Source of the DNA: Megalobrama amblycephala
Lineage: Eukaryota > Chordata > Actinopteri > Cypriniformes > Xenocyprididae
Direction: 5' to 3'
Assembly: GCF_018812025.1 (NCBI RefSeq)
Contig: NC_063061.1
Coordinates: forward strand, 4,391,796-4,455,795
Length of the DNA stretch: 64,000 nucleotides
Shown here: positions 33,901 through 47,900 of the stretch, piece after piece
How positions within the stretch are numbered: the stretch's first letter is position 1
How the letters are laid out: every line of letters begins with the position of its first letter
Program-made: the position numbers and the translations under genes
The notes under the pieces: generated by a model
Database searches by the model: none
The model's input: only the letters and a program-made list of their open reading frames with translations
What the model was told of the DNA's origin: nothing

Positions 33901-35806
33901 GCATTAGAGAGATAACACATAAAGTCGTTGTGTTGCGATGAATGAACTAACTCATCCGTTATGCACTGAAGAGATAACACATAACATGTGCATTGCATTG
34001 CAGTAACTTGATCGGTTGTGCAGTGAAGTTATAACACATGAAAAGTGCTTGTTGCACTGCGTTGCATACATGAACTAACTCTTTCCTTTTGCATTGAAGA
34101 GAAAGCTAATCACATATGCTGTTGCAATGCAATGCATCAAGACTTGTTTCAGTGCTTTGCATATACAATAGTTAACTTATTACGCTTTTACATTGCACCA
34201 TGTAAGCTTATGCATCCTTGCATCCTGTACAAGAACTAACGTACTCCTCATGCATTGAAGAGATACATAACTTGTTTTGCGATGAATTTACTCATTCTTT
34301 ATGTATTGTATACAAGAACTAACTCTTTCTCTTTTGTGCACTAAAGAAAAAACAAATAACATTGTTGTTGTTTTGCAATACATCAAAAACTGTTTAATTG
34401 CATTGCTTACAATAGCTAACTTATTACGTTGTGCATACAATATGTCAATCAATATATGTGCTGTTGTAGTTAACTCATTACGCTGTTGCATTGCAACATG
34501 TGCGTTTATGCGCTTGTTTCATTGCATTGAATACTAGAACTAACGTATTCGTTATGCATTGAAAAGATAACACATAACTCGTTGTGTTGCAATGAATGAA
34601 CTAACTCATCCGTTATGCATTGAGGAGATAACACAACGTGCGGTTGTGCAGTGAAGTTATATGAAAGGTGTTTGTTGCACTGCGTTGCATACATGAACTA
34701 ACTTTTTCCTTTGTGTACTGAAGAGAAAACAAATCACTTTGCATTATATACAACAGTTAACTTATTACGCTGTGCATAGAAGAAATTAAAAAAAAAAACA
34801 TATGTACATGGTAAGATATGCACTGTTTCCTTCCATCCTATACAATAACTAACGTATTGCTCATGCATTGAAGAGATACATAACTAGTTGTTTTGAGATG
34901 AATGAGCTAACACATCCTTTATGCATTGAAGAGCTAACACATAACATGCGCATTGCATTTCACAAGTTATTCCGTTTCGTTGCGAAGAGAGAACACTACA
35001 GGTGTTTGTTGCACTCGGCTGCATACAAAAACTAACTCTTTCCTTTGTGCATTGAAGAGAAAACAAATCAAATAAGCTGGTGCATTCCAATGCACTAAAA
35101 ACTGTTTCAGTGCATAGCATACAATAGTTAACTTATTACGCCGTGCATAGAAAACATTAAAAAAAACATATGTACTGTAGCATTGCAACATGTAAGATGT
35201 GCACTGTTTCGTTGCATGCTATACAAGAATTAACGTATTTCTCATGCATTAGAGAGATAACACATAAGTCGTTGTGTTGAGATGAATGAACTAACTCATC
35301 CGTTATGCATACAATAGTTAACTTATTATGCTGTGCAATGAATAAATTAAAAAAAAAACATGTGTACATTGCTACGTGTAAGATATGCACTTTTTCCTTC
35401 CATCCAATCCATGCATTGAAGGGATACATAACTAGTTGTTTTTAGATGAATGAGCTAACACATCCTTTACGCATTGAAGAGATAACACATAACATGCGCA
35501 TTGGATGAGTTATTCCGTTTCTTTGCGAAGAGAGAACACTACAGGTGTTTGTTTCACTGCGTTGCATACAAGAACTAAATCTTTCCTTTGTGCATTGAAG
35601 TGAAAACAAATCACATTAGCTGGTGCATTCCAATGCATCACAAACTGTTTTAGTGCATAGCATACAATAACTTATTACGCCGTGCATACTAATGTATTCC
35701 TCATGCATTGAAGAGATGACACATAGATACATCTCGATGTGTTGCGAAGAATGAACTAACTCATCCATTATGCATTGAAGTGATAAAAAATACGTGTATT
35801 GCATGG
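27951..35806. repeat. Satellite A, main block
   Basis: About 7.9 kb of satellite A containing two further ~3.29-kb higher-order units (landmarks about 29285 and 32580). Poly(A) tracts before CATATGTACATTGC vary in length between copies. Ends at the junction GCATGGCAG|TCCTCGATCATG, where satellite B starts. Confidence 0.9.
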
Positions 35807-36990
35807 CAGTCCTCGATCATGAACTTTGCATACATGCCCCATTTTGATGTTATTTCAGACATAGAGTATTGCATTTTTGACATAATGGACATATTTCTGG
35901 CAAATAAGTCATCGATCGGAAACTTTCTATATATACTCAGTGACTCCATCTGATGGTACGTCAGCCATAGAATAGTGCAAATTTGACCTAAAGGTCATAT
36001 TGCTGGCCAAAGAGCTCTCAAACTTGAACTTTTCATACATGACTGTTGACTCCTGATGTTACTTCACCCATAAAGAAGTCCATATTAGCTATACTGAACA
36101 TATTTCTGGCTAATTAGTCCTCGATCTTGAACTTTCCATTCATAGTCATTGACTCCTGTTTTATTTCCTTCAGCTTTACAAGAGTCCATTTTAGACTTGA
36201 TTAAACTTTTACAGTCCCAAGAGTCCTCGATCATGAACTTTATATACAGGCCTCACTCTGATGTTACTTGAGCCGTAGAGTATTGCATATTTGACCTAAT
36301 GACCATATTTCTGGCCGAAAATGACTCCATCTTGAACTTTCAATACAGACTCATTGATTCACTCTGATGTTACTTGAGCCATATATGAAGCCATTTTGAC
36401 CTACTGAACAAATTTCTGGCAAATTAGTCATTGATGATGAACTTTTTATATAAAGTCATTGACTCTTTCTGATGATATGTCAGCCACAGAGAATTGCGTA
36501 TTTGACCTAATGGACATATTGCTGTCAAATTGGTACTCAATCTTCAACTTTCATTACATACTCATTGACTCATTCTGATGCTACTTCAGTCATGTATGAA
36601 CCCATTTTTGAACTACTGAACAAATTTCTGGCAAGTTAGTCTTTGATGATGAAATATCTATTCAGACTTATTGACTTTTTCTGGTGTTACATAAGACAGA
36701 CAGTAGGCCATATTTGACCTTAGAAACATATTTCTGGCCTAAGAGTGCTTGATCTTGAACTTTCTATAGATACTCATTGACTCTTTCTGATTTTATTTCC
36801 GCCATACAGAAGTCCATTATAGACCTACTTAAAAAACATTTTTTGTCCTCGATCATGAATTTTGTATACATAATTATTGACTCCACCTGACGATAATTAA
36901 GCCAGACAGTAGACAGACAGTAGGCCATATTTGACCTAAGGAACATATTTCTGGCATAAGTGCGCTTGATCTTGGACTTTCTACAGTATA
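30950..36990. repeat. Segmental duplication, copy 1 (13,450-bp offset)
   Basis: From about 30950 onward the sequence reappears at +13450/13451 (44400 onward). It includes the last part of a satellite A unit, a whole A unit, the A/B junction (35806 against 49256) and the first ~1.1 kb of satellite B. Only rare differences are seen, for example GAGCCGTAG at about 36272 against GAGCCATAG at about 49722. Confidence 0.85.
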
Positions 36991-39900
36991 TATACTCTTT
37001 GACTCCTGATTTGACTTCACCCATACAGAACTCCATATAAGACCGACTGAACATATTTCTGGCAAATTAGTCCTCGATGATGATCTTTTTACATAAACTC
37101 ATTGAATCCTTCTGATGATACGTCAGCCACAGAGGATTGCATATTTGACCTAATGGACATATTTCTAGAAAATTGGTACTCAATCTTCAACTTTTAATAC
37201 ATACTCATTGACTCCATCTGATGGTACGTCAGCCATAGAATAGTGCAAATTTGACCTAAAGGTCATATTGCTGGCCAAAGAGCTCTCAAACTTGAACTTT
37301 TCATACATGACTGTTGACTCCTGATGTTACTTCACCCATAAAGAAGTCCATATTAGCTATACTGAACATATTTCTGGCTAATTAGTCCTCGATCTTGAAC
37401 TTTCCATTCATAGTCATTGACTCCTGTTTTATTTCCTTCAGCTTTACAAGAGTCCATTTTAGACTTGATTAAACTTTTACAGTCCCAAGAGTCCTCGATC
37501 ATGAACTTTATATACAGGCCTCACTCTGATGTTACTTGAGCCGTAGAGTATTGCCTATTTGACCTAATGACCATATTTCTGGCCGAAAATGACTCCATCT
37601 TGAACTTTCAATACAGACTCATTGATTCACTCTGATGTTACTTGAGCCATATATGAAGCCATTTTGACCTACTGAACAAATTTCTGGCAAATTAGTCATT
37701 GATGATGAACTTTTTATATAAAGACATTGACTCTTTCTGATGATATGTCAGCCACAGAGAATTGCGTATTTGACCTAATGGACATATTGCTGTCAAATTG
37801 GTACTCAATCTTCAACTTTCATTACATACTCATTGACTCATTCTGATGCTACTTCAGTCATGTATGAACCCATTTTTGAACTACTGAACAAATTTCTGGC
37901 AAGTTAGTCTTTGATGATGAAATATCTATTCAGACTTATTGACTTTTTCTGGTGTTACATAAGACAGACAGTAGGCCATATTTGACCTTAGAAACATATT
38001 TCTGGCCTAAGAGTGCTTGATCTTGAACTTTCTATAGATACTCATTGACTCTTTCTGATTTTATTTCCGCCATACAGAAGTCCATTATAGACCTACTTAA
38101 AAAACATTTTTTGTCCTCGATCATGAATTTTGTATACATAATTATTGACTCCACCTGACGATAATTAAGCCAGACAGTAGACAGACAGTAGGCCATATTT
38201 GACCTAAGGAACATATTTCTGGCATAAGTGCGCTTGATCTTGGACTTTCTACAGTATATATACTCTTTGACTCCTGATTTGACTTCACCCATACAGAACT
38301 CCATATAAGACCGACTGAACATATTTCTGGCAAATTAGTCCTCGATGATGATCTTTTTACATAAAGTCATTCAATCCTTCTGATGATACGTCAGCCACAG
38401 AGGATTGCATATTTGACCTAATGGACATATTTCTAGAAAATTGGTACTCAATCTTCAACTTTTAATACATACTCATTGACTCCATCTGATGGTACGTCAG
38501 CCATAGAATAGTGCAAATTTGACCTAAAGGTCATATTGCTGGCCAAAGAGCTCTCAAACTTGAACTTTTCATACATGACTGTTGACTCCTGATGTTACTT
38601 CACCCATAAAGAAGTCCATATTAGCTATACTGAACATATTTCTGGCTAATTAGTCCTCGATCTTGAACTTTCCATTCATAGTCATTGACTCCTGTTTTAT
38701 TTCCTTCAGCTTTACAAGAGTCCATTTTAGACTTGATTAAACTTTTACAGTCCCAAGAGTCCTCGATCATGAACTTTATATACAGGCCTCACTCTGATGT
38801 TACTTGAGCCGTAGAGTATTGCCTATTTGACCTAATGACCATATTTCTGGCCGAAAATGACTCCATCTTGAACTTTCAATACAGACTCATTGATTCACTC
38901 TGATGTTACTTGAGCCATATATGAAGCCATTTTGACCTACTGAACAAATTTCTGGCAAATTAGTCATTGATGATGAACTTTTTATATAAAGACATTGACT
39001 CTTTCTGATGATATGTCAGCCACAGAGAATTGCGTATTTGACCTAATGGACATATTGCTGTCAAATTGGTACTCAATCTTCAACTTTCATTACATACTCA
39101 TTGACTCATTCTGATGCTACTTCAGTCATGTATGAACCCATTTTTGAACTACTGAACAAATTTCTGGCAAGTTAGTCTTTGATGATGAAATATCTATTCA
39201 GACTTATTGACTTTTTCTGGTGTTACATAAGACAGACAGTAGGCCATATTTGACCTTAGAAACATATTTCTGGCCTAAGAGTGCTTGATCTTGAACTTTC
39301 TATAGATACTCATTGACTCTTTCTGATTTTATTTCCGCCATACAGAAGTCCATTATAGACCTACTTAAAAAACATTTTTTGTCCTCGATCATGAATTTTG
39401 TATACATAATTATTGACTCCACCTGACGATAATTAAGCCAGACAGTAGACAGACAGTAGGCCATATTTGACCTAAGGAACATATTTCTGGCATAAGTGCG
39501 CTTGATCTTGGACTTTCTACAGTATATATACTCTTTGACTCCTGATTTGACTTCACCCATACAGAACTCCATATAAGACCGACTGAACATATTTCTGGCA
39601 AATTAGTCCTCGATGATGATCTTTTTACATAAAGTCATTCAATCCTTCTGATGATACGTCAGCCACAGAGGATTGCATATTTGACCTAATGGACATATTT
39701 CTAGAAAATTGGTACTCAATCTTCAACTTTTAATACATACTCATTGACTCCATCTGATGGTACGTCAGCCATAGAATAGTGCAAATTTGACCTAAAGGTC
39801 ATATTGCTGGCCAAAGAGCTCTCAAACTTGAACTTTTCATACATGACTGTTGACTCCTGATGTTACTTCACCCATAAAGAAGTCCATATTAGCTATACTG

Positions 39901-40494
39901 AACATATTTCTGGCTAATTAGTCCTCGATCTTGAACTTTCCATTCATAGTCATTGACTCCTGTTTTATTTCCTTCAGCTTTACAAGAGTCCATTTTAGAC
40001 TTGATTAAACTTTTACAGTCCCAAGAGTCCTCGATCATGAACTTTATATACAGGCCTCACTCTGATGTTACTTGAGCCGTAGAGTATTGCCTATTTGACC
40101 TAATGACCATATTTCTGGCCGAAAATGACTCCATCTTGAACTTTCAATACAGACTCATTGATTCACTCTGATGTTACTTGAGCCATATATGAAGCCATTT
40201 TGACCTACTGAACAAATTTCTGGCAAATTAGTCATTGATGATGAACTTTTTATATAAAGACATTGACTCTTTCTGATGATATGTCAGCCACAGAGAATTG
40301 CGTATTTGACCTAATGGACATATTGCTGTCAAATTGGTACTCAATCTTCAACTTTCATTACATACTCATTGACTCATTCTGATGCTACTTCAGTCATGTA
40401 TGAACCCATTTTTGAACTACTGAACAAATTTCTGGCAAGTTAGTCTTTGATGATGAAATATCTATTCAGACTTATTGACTTTTTCTGGTGTTAC
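35940..40494. repeat. 1268-bp, 12-monomer higher-order repeat of satellite B
   Basis: The word ACTCCATCTGATGGTACGTC marks unit starts at about 35942, 37208, 38476 and 39744, giving three full 1268-bp units and one partial unit. Within one unit I count twelve GACTC-type monomer starts (about 35940, 36047, 36150, 36253, 36356, 36461, 36566, 36671, 36778, 36889, 37000, 37104), so 12 monomers of ~105.7 bp. The 96-codon minus-strand frames at 36764, 38032 and 39300 recur at exactly 1268 bp and are artefacts. Confidence 0.9.
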
Positions 40495-40559
40495 AAGAGC
40501 CATACTCCATACTCACTCAGCCATACTCACTCTGATGTTTCTTCAGCCATATATGAAGC

Positions 40560-41790
40560 TGAATAGCAGAAGGAGTCGATGATTGTGTATAGAAGTTAAT
40601 GTTCAGGGTCTCTTTGGCCAGAAAGGTATTCTGTTGGTCAAATATGGCTGTTGTGATATCAAAAGTAGTCAATGAGCCTGTATTGAAAGTTCATGAAAGA
40701 TGACTCTTGGGTCAGAAATATGTTCAGTAGGTCAAAATTGGGCTTCAAAATTGGGCTTATGTGACATCAGAAGGCTTCAATAAGTATATGTAAAAATGTT
40801 CAATATCAATTACTGTTTGCTAAGAAATATGTTCTGTCAGCCAAATATGGACTACTATCTGTACTGATATAACATCAGATGGAGTCAATGGGTATTTTTA
40901 GAAAGTTCATGACTGAGGACTAATTTGCCAGACATATGTCCATATATGCTTTGGCACATCAATACGTATCATCAAAAGGAGTCAGTTATGTATAAAACAT
41001 TTTTCCATAAATATATTCAATAGGTCTAATATGGACTCCTGTATGGTTGAAGTAACATCAGAAGGAATGAATAGAAATGTATAAAAAGTTCAGATTCAAA
41101 TAATCTTAGGCCTGGTCGAAATCCATTAGGTCAAAATATGCAAAAAGTTCAAGATCAAATACCCTTTGGCCAGTCTACTTGGTCTAATATGGACTACTGT
41201 CTGATTGATCTAACATGACATGCGGTCAATAAGTATGTTTAGAAAGTTCATGATTGAGGACTAATTTGCAAATATGCAATACTCTATGGCTAATGTATCA
41301 TCAGAACAATTCAATGTATATGTATAAAAATTCTTGATTGAGAGCCAATTTTCCAGAAATATGTTCAGGAGTTCAAACATGATCGAGGACTCTTGGGACA
41401 GAAAAAGAAATTATGCTTATTATGATGTTAGATCAGTGGGGTTTCTTTGTTCACAATGCAAGGAAACAGTGTGTATGTTATCTCTTTATTTCACTAAGGA
41501 TTAAGTAGTCCATACACATTGTGTATGGACTAATGTTCTTCTGATGTAACATCAGAAGGAGTCAATGAGTTTGTATAGAAAGTTCATGATCAAGGACTCT
41601 TGGGCCAGAAATATGTTCATGTCAAATTTGTACTATCAGTGTGATTTGACATCAGAAGGCTTCAATGAGTAAAGAGTTCAATATCAAATACTGTTTGGTT
41701 AGAATTATGGTCAGTCAGCCAAATATGAACTGTTGTCCGTACTGATTTAACATCAGATGGAGTCAATTGGAATGTATTGAAAGTTCAGTA
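40560..41790. repeat. Inverted, diverged satellite B arm
   Basis: From about 40560 the monomer words appear as reverse complements (GAGTCAATG, AAAGTTCATGATC, GCCAGAAATATGTTC, GGTCAAATATGG). A short forward patch occurs at about 41793-41880, followed by inverted sequence again to about 41956. Divergence between monomers is clearly higher than in the forward higher-order block. Confidence 0.75.
41506..41532. repeat. 12-bp-stem perfect hairpin
   Basis: TAGTCCATACAC, a 3-nt ATT loop, then GTGTATGGACTA. It sits inside the inverted satellite B arm next to a short inverted piece that resembles satellite A (AATGCAAGGAAACAGTG). Confidence 0.8.
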
Positions 41791-41984
41791 CTGCATATTT
41801 GACCTAATGGACATATTTCTGGCAAATTAGTCCTCAGTCATGAACTTTCAATACGTTCCTATTGACGCCATCAGATGTTAGATCAGTATGCAGTCAATTT
41901 GTATGTATAAAAAGTTGATGATTGAGGACTAATTTGCCAGAAATATCCCAGACATCAACATAGTGTCAACCCATATCTGGACAC

Positions 41985-44900
41985 AAACAAATCACATAAG
42001 CTGCTGCATTCCAAAGCATCAAGAACTGTTACAGTGCATAGCATACAATAGTTAACTTATTACACCGTGCATAGAAGACATTAAAAAACATATGTACTGT
42101 AGCATTGCAATATGTAAGATGTGCACTCCTATACAAGAATTAACGTATTTCTCATGCATTAGAAAGATAACACATACGTCGTTGTGTTGCGATGAATGAA
42201 CTAACTCATCCGTTATACACTGAAGAGATAACACATAACGTGCATTTTATTGCAGTAACTTGATCGGTTGTGCAGTGAAGTTATAACACATGAAAGGTGT
42301 TTGTTGCACTGCGTTGCATACATGAACTAACTTTTTCCTTTGTGCATTGAAGAGAAAACAAATCACATTGCATTGCATACAATAGTTAACTTATTACGCT
42401 GTGCATAGAATAAATGAAAAAAAAAACAAACACATATGTACATTGCAACATGTAAGATATGCACTGTTTCCTTCCAACCTATTACAAGAACTAACGTATT
42501 GCTCATGCATTGAAGAGACACATAACTAGTTGTTTTGAGATGAATCAGCTAACACATCCTTTATGCATTGAAGAGATAACACATGCGCATTGCATAAGTT
42601 ATTCCGTTTCGTTGCGAACAGAGAACACTACAGGTGTTTGTTGCATTGCTTTGCATACAAGAACTAACTTTTTCGTTTGTGCATTGAAGAGAAAACAAAT
42701 CACTTTGCATTGTATAAATTGGTTAACTTATTACGCTGTGCATACAAGAAATTAAAAAAAAACATATGTACATTGCAACATGTAAGATATGCACTGTTTC
42801 CTTCCATCCTATACAAGAGAACACTACAGGTGCTTGTTGCACTGCGTTGCATACATGAACTAACTCTTTCTTTTTGCATTGAAGAGAAAGCTAATCACAT
42901 ATGCTGTTGCACTGCAATGCATCAAAACTTGTTTCAGCGCTTTGCATATACAATAGTTAACTTACGCTTTTATGCATCCTTGCATCCTGTACAAGAACTA
43001 ACGTACTGCTCATGCATTGAAGAGCTACATAACTTGTTTTGCGATGAATTTACTCATTCTTTATGTATTGCATACAAGAACTAACTCTTTCCTTTGTGCA
43101 TTGAAGAAAAACCAAATAACATTGTTGTTGTTTTGCAATGCATCAAAAACTGTTTTAATTGCATTGCTTACAATAGCTAACTTATTACGTTGTGCATACA
43201 ATATATCAATCAATATATGTGCTGTTGTAGTTAACTCGTTACGCTGTTGCATTGCAACATGTACGTTTATGCGCTTGTATGCATTGAAAAGATAACACAT
43301 AACTCGTTGTGTTGCAATGAATGAACTAACTCATCCGTTATGCACTGAAGAAATAACACATAACATGTGCAGTAACTTGATCGGTTGTGCAGTGAAGTTA
43401 TGAAAGGTGCTTGTTGCACTGCGGTGCATACAAGAACTATCTTTTTCCTTTGTGCATTGAAGAGACAACAAATCACTTTGCATTATATACAATAGTTAAC
43501 TTATTACGCTGTGCATAGGAGAAATAAAAAAAAAAACATATGCACATGGCAACATGTAAGATATGCACTGTTTCCTTCCATCCTATACAAGAACTAACGT
43601 ATTGCTCATGCATTGAAGAGATACATAACTAGTTGTTTTGAGATGAATGAGCTAACACATCCTTTATGCATTGAAGAGCTAACAAATAACATGCGCATTG
43701 CATTTCACTAAGTTATTCCGTTTCGTTGCGAAGAGAGAACAACACAGGTGTTTGTTGCACTGCGCTGCATACAAGAACTAACTCTTTCCTTTATGCATTG
43801 AAGAGCAAACAAATCACATAAGCTGCTTCATTCCAATGCATCAAGAACAGTTTCAGTGCATAGCATACAATAGTTAACTTATTACGCCGTGCATAGAAGA
43901 CATTAAAAAAACATATGTACTGCATTGCAACATGTAAGATGTGCACTGTCTTTTTGCATCCTATACAAGAATTAATGTATTTCTCATGCATTAGAGAGAT
44001 AACACATAAAGTCGTTGTGTTGCGATGAATGAACTAACTCATCCGTTATGCACTTGAAGAGATAACACATAACATGTGCATTGCATTGCAGTAACTTGAT
44101 CGGTTGTGCCGTGAAGTTATAACACATGAAAGGTGCTTGTTGCACTGCGTTGCATACATGAACTAACTTTTACGTTTGTGCATTGAAGAGAAAACAAATC
44201 ACATTGCATTGCATTCAATAGTTAACTTATTACGCTGTGCATATAATAAAAAAAAAAAAACATACGTACATTGCAACATGTAAGATATGCAGTTTCCTTC
44301 CATTCTATTACAAGAACTAACTAATAGTTAACTTATTACGCTTTTACATTGCACCATGTAAGCTTATGCATCCTTGCATCCTGTACAAGAACTAACGTAC
44401 TGCTCATGCATTGAAGAGATACATAACTTGTTTTGCGATGAATTTACTCATTCTTTATGTATTGTATACAAGAACTAACTCTTTCTCTTTTGTGCACTAA
44501 AGAAAAAACAAATAACATTGTTGTTGTTTTGCAATACATCAAAAACTGTTTAATTGCATTGCTTACAATAGCTAACTTATTACGTTGTGCATACAATATG
44601 TCAATCAATATATGTGCTGTTGTAGTTAACTCATTACGCTGTTGCATTGCAACATGTGCGTTTATGCGCTTGTTTCATTGCATTGAATACTAGAACTAAC
44701 GTATTCGTTATGCATTGAAAAGATAACACATAACTCGTTGTGTTGCAATGAATGAACTAACTCATCCGTTATGCATTGAGGAGATAACACAACGTGCGGT
44801 TGTGCAGTGAAGTTATATGAAAGGTGTTTGTTGCACTGCGTTGCATACATGAACTAACTTTTTCCTTTGTGTACTGAAGAGAAAACAAATCACATTGCAT

Positions 44901-47900
44901 TGCATACAATAGTTAACTTATTACGCTGTGTATAGAATAAATAAAAAAAAAAACATATGTACATTGCAAAATGTAAGATATGCACTGTTTCCTTCCCATC
45001 CTATACAAGAATTAACCTATTCCTCATGCATTGGAGAGATAAAACATAAGTCGTTGTGTTGCGATGAATGAACTAACTCATCCGTTATGCACTGAAAGAG
45101 ATAACACATAACATGTGCATTGCATTTCAGTAAGTTATTCCGTTTTGCTGCGAAGGGAGAACACTAAAGGTGTTTGTTGCACTGCTTTGCATACATGAAC
45201 TAACTTTTACGTTTGTGCATTGAAGAGAAAACAAATCACATTGCATTGCATTCAATAGTTAACTTATTACGCTGTGCATATAATAATAAAAAAAAAAAAC
45301 ATATGTACATTGCAACATGTAAGATATGCAGTTTCCTTCCATTCTATTACAAGAACTAACTAATAGTTAACTTATTACGCTTTTACATTGCACCATGTAA
45401 GCTTATGCATCCTTGCATCCTGTACAAGAACTCACGTACTGCTCATGCATTGAAGAGATACATAACTTGTTTTGCGAAGAATTTACTCATTCTTTATGTG
45501 TTGCATACAAGAACTAACTCTTTCTCTTTTGTGCACTAAAGAAAAAACAAATAACATTGTTGTTGTTTTGCAATACATCAAAAACTGTTTAATTGCATTG
45601 CTTACAATAGCTAACTTATTACGTTGTGCATACAATATGTCAATCAATATATGTGCTGTTGTAGTTAACTCATTACGCTGTTGCATTGCAACGTGCGTTT
45701 ATGCGCTTGTTTCATTGCATTGAATACTAGAACTATCGTATTCGTTATGCATTGAAAAGATAACACATAACTCGTTGTGTTGCAATGAATGAACTAACTC
45801 ATCCGTTATGCATTGAAGAGATAACACATAACATGTGCATTGCATTGCAGTAACTTGATAGGTTGTGCAGTGAAGCTATAACACATGAAAGGTGCTTGTT
45901 GTACTGCGTTGCATACATGAACTAACTTTTTCGTTTGTGCATTGAAGAGAAAACAAATCACATTGCATTGCATACAATAGTTAACTTATTACGCTGTGCA
46001 TAGAATAAAAAAAAAAAAAAAAAACATATGTACATTGCAACATGTAAGATATGCACTGTTTCCTTCCATCCTATACAAGAGAACACTGCAGGTGCTTGTT
46101 GCACTGCGTTGCATACATGAACTAACTCTTTCTTTTTGCATTGAAGAGAAAGCTAATCACATATGCTGTTGCACTGCAATGCATCAAAACTTGTTTCAGT
46201 GCTTTGCATATACAATAGTTAACTTACTACGCTGTTACATTGCACCATGTAAGCTAATGCATCCTTGCATCCTGTACAAGAACTAACGTACTGCTCATGC
46301 ATTGAAGAGATACATAACTTGTTTTGCGATGAATTTACTCATTCTTTATGTATTGCATACAAGAACTAACTCTTTCCTTTGTGCATTGAAGAAAAAACAA
46401 ATAACATTATTGTTGTTTTGCAATGCATCAAAAACTGTTTAATTGCATTGCTTACAATAGCTAACTTGTTACGTTGTGGATACAATATATCAATCAATAT
46501 ATGTGCTGTTGTAGTTAACTCGTTACGCTGTTGCATTGCAACATGTACGTTTATGCGCTTGTATGCATTGAAAAGATAACACATAACTCGTTGTGTTGCA
46601 ATGAATGAACTAACTCATCCGTTATGAATTGAAGAGGTAACACATAACTCGTTGTGTTGCAATGAATGAACTAACTCATCCGTTATGCATTGAAGAGATA
46701 ACACATAACATGTGCATTGCATTGCAGTAACTTGATCGGTTGTGCAGTGAAGTTATAACACATGAAAGGTTCTTGTTGCACTGCGTTGCATACATTAACT
46801 AACTGTTTCGTTTGTGCATTGAAGAGAAAACAAATCACATTGCATTGCATACAATAGTTAACTTATTACGCTGTGCATAGAATAAATTAAAAAAAAAAAA
46901 CATATGTACATTGCAACATGTAAGATATGCACTGTTTCCTTCCATCTAATACAAGATCTAACGTATTACTCATGCATTGAACAGATGCATAACTAGTTGT
47001 TTTGAGATGAATGAGCTAACACATCCTTTATGCATTGAAGAGCTAACAAATAACATGCGCATTGCATTTCACTAAGTTATTCCGTTTCGTTGCGAAGAGA
47101 GAACAACACAGGTGTTTGTTGCACTGCGCTGCATACACGAACTCTTTCCTTTATGCATTGAAGAGCAAACAAATCACATAAGCTGCTTCAATTCCAATGC
47201 ATCAAGAACAGTTTCAGTGCATAGCATACAATAGTTAACTTATTACGCCGCGCATAGAAGACATTAAAAAAACATATGTACTGTAGCATTGCAACATGTA
47301 AGATGTGCACTGTTTCTTTGCATCCTATACAAGAATTAACGTATTTCTCATGCATTAGAGAGATAACACATAAAGTCGTTGTGTTGCGATGAATGAACTA
47401 ACTCATCCGTTATGCACTGAAGAGATAACACATAACATGTGCATTGCATTGCAGTAACTTGATCGGTTGTGCAGTGAAGTTATAACACATGAAAAGTGCT
47501 TGTTGCACTGCGTTGCATACATGAACTAACTCTTTCCTTTTGCATTGAAGAGAAAGCTAATCACATATGCTGTTGCAATGCAATGCATCAAGACTTGTTT
47601 CAGTGCTTTGCATATACAATAGTTAACTTATTACGCTTTTACATTGCACCATGTAAGCTTATGCATCCTTGCATCCTGTACAAGAACTAACGTACTCCTC
47701 ATGCATTGAAGAGATACATAACTTGTTTTGCGATGAATTTACTCATTCTTTATGTATTGTATACAAGAACTAACTCTTTCTCTTTTGTGCACTAAAGAAA
47801 AAACAAATAACATTGTTGTTGTTTTGCAATACATCAAAAACTGTTTAATTGCATTGCTTACAATAGCTAACTTATTACGTTGTGCATACAATATGTCAAT

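Larger units (their letters stand above)
25640..35806. repeat. ~3.29-kb higher-order repeat of satellite A
   Basis: The landmark GTACATTGCAACATGTAAGA + GAGAACACT(A/G)CAGGTGC occurs at about 25640, 29285 and 32580, and again at about 42770 and 46032. Distances are 3645 (about 3271 after removing the LTR-like insertion and its TSD), 3295 and 3262 bp. Other words keep the same offset, for example 28727 against 32020 and 30750 against 34045. Each unit contains many TGCATTGAAGAGA boxes at ~60-160-bp spacing. Confidence 0.85.
35807..41956. repeat. Satellite B, block 1
   Basis: A ~105-bp monomer with the order GACTCnTTCTGATGTTAC, TCAGCCATAGAG, TTGACCTAATGGACATA, TTTCTGGCAAATTAGTCC, TCGATCATGAACTTT, ATACTCATT. 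Forward orientation runs to about 40560; after that most monomers are inverted and more diverged. The junction back to satellite A is at about 41957-41990, through a short unrelated stretch (ATAGTGTCAACCCATATCTG). Confidence 0.9.

Noticed and set aside
34970..35000. CENP-B-box-like motif in satellite A (TTTCGTTGCGAAG)
   Set aside because: It shares TTCG but lacks the required A and CGGG positions of the CENP-B core; it is just the short palindrome TTCGTTGCGAA.
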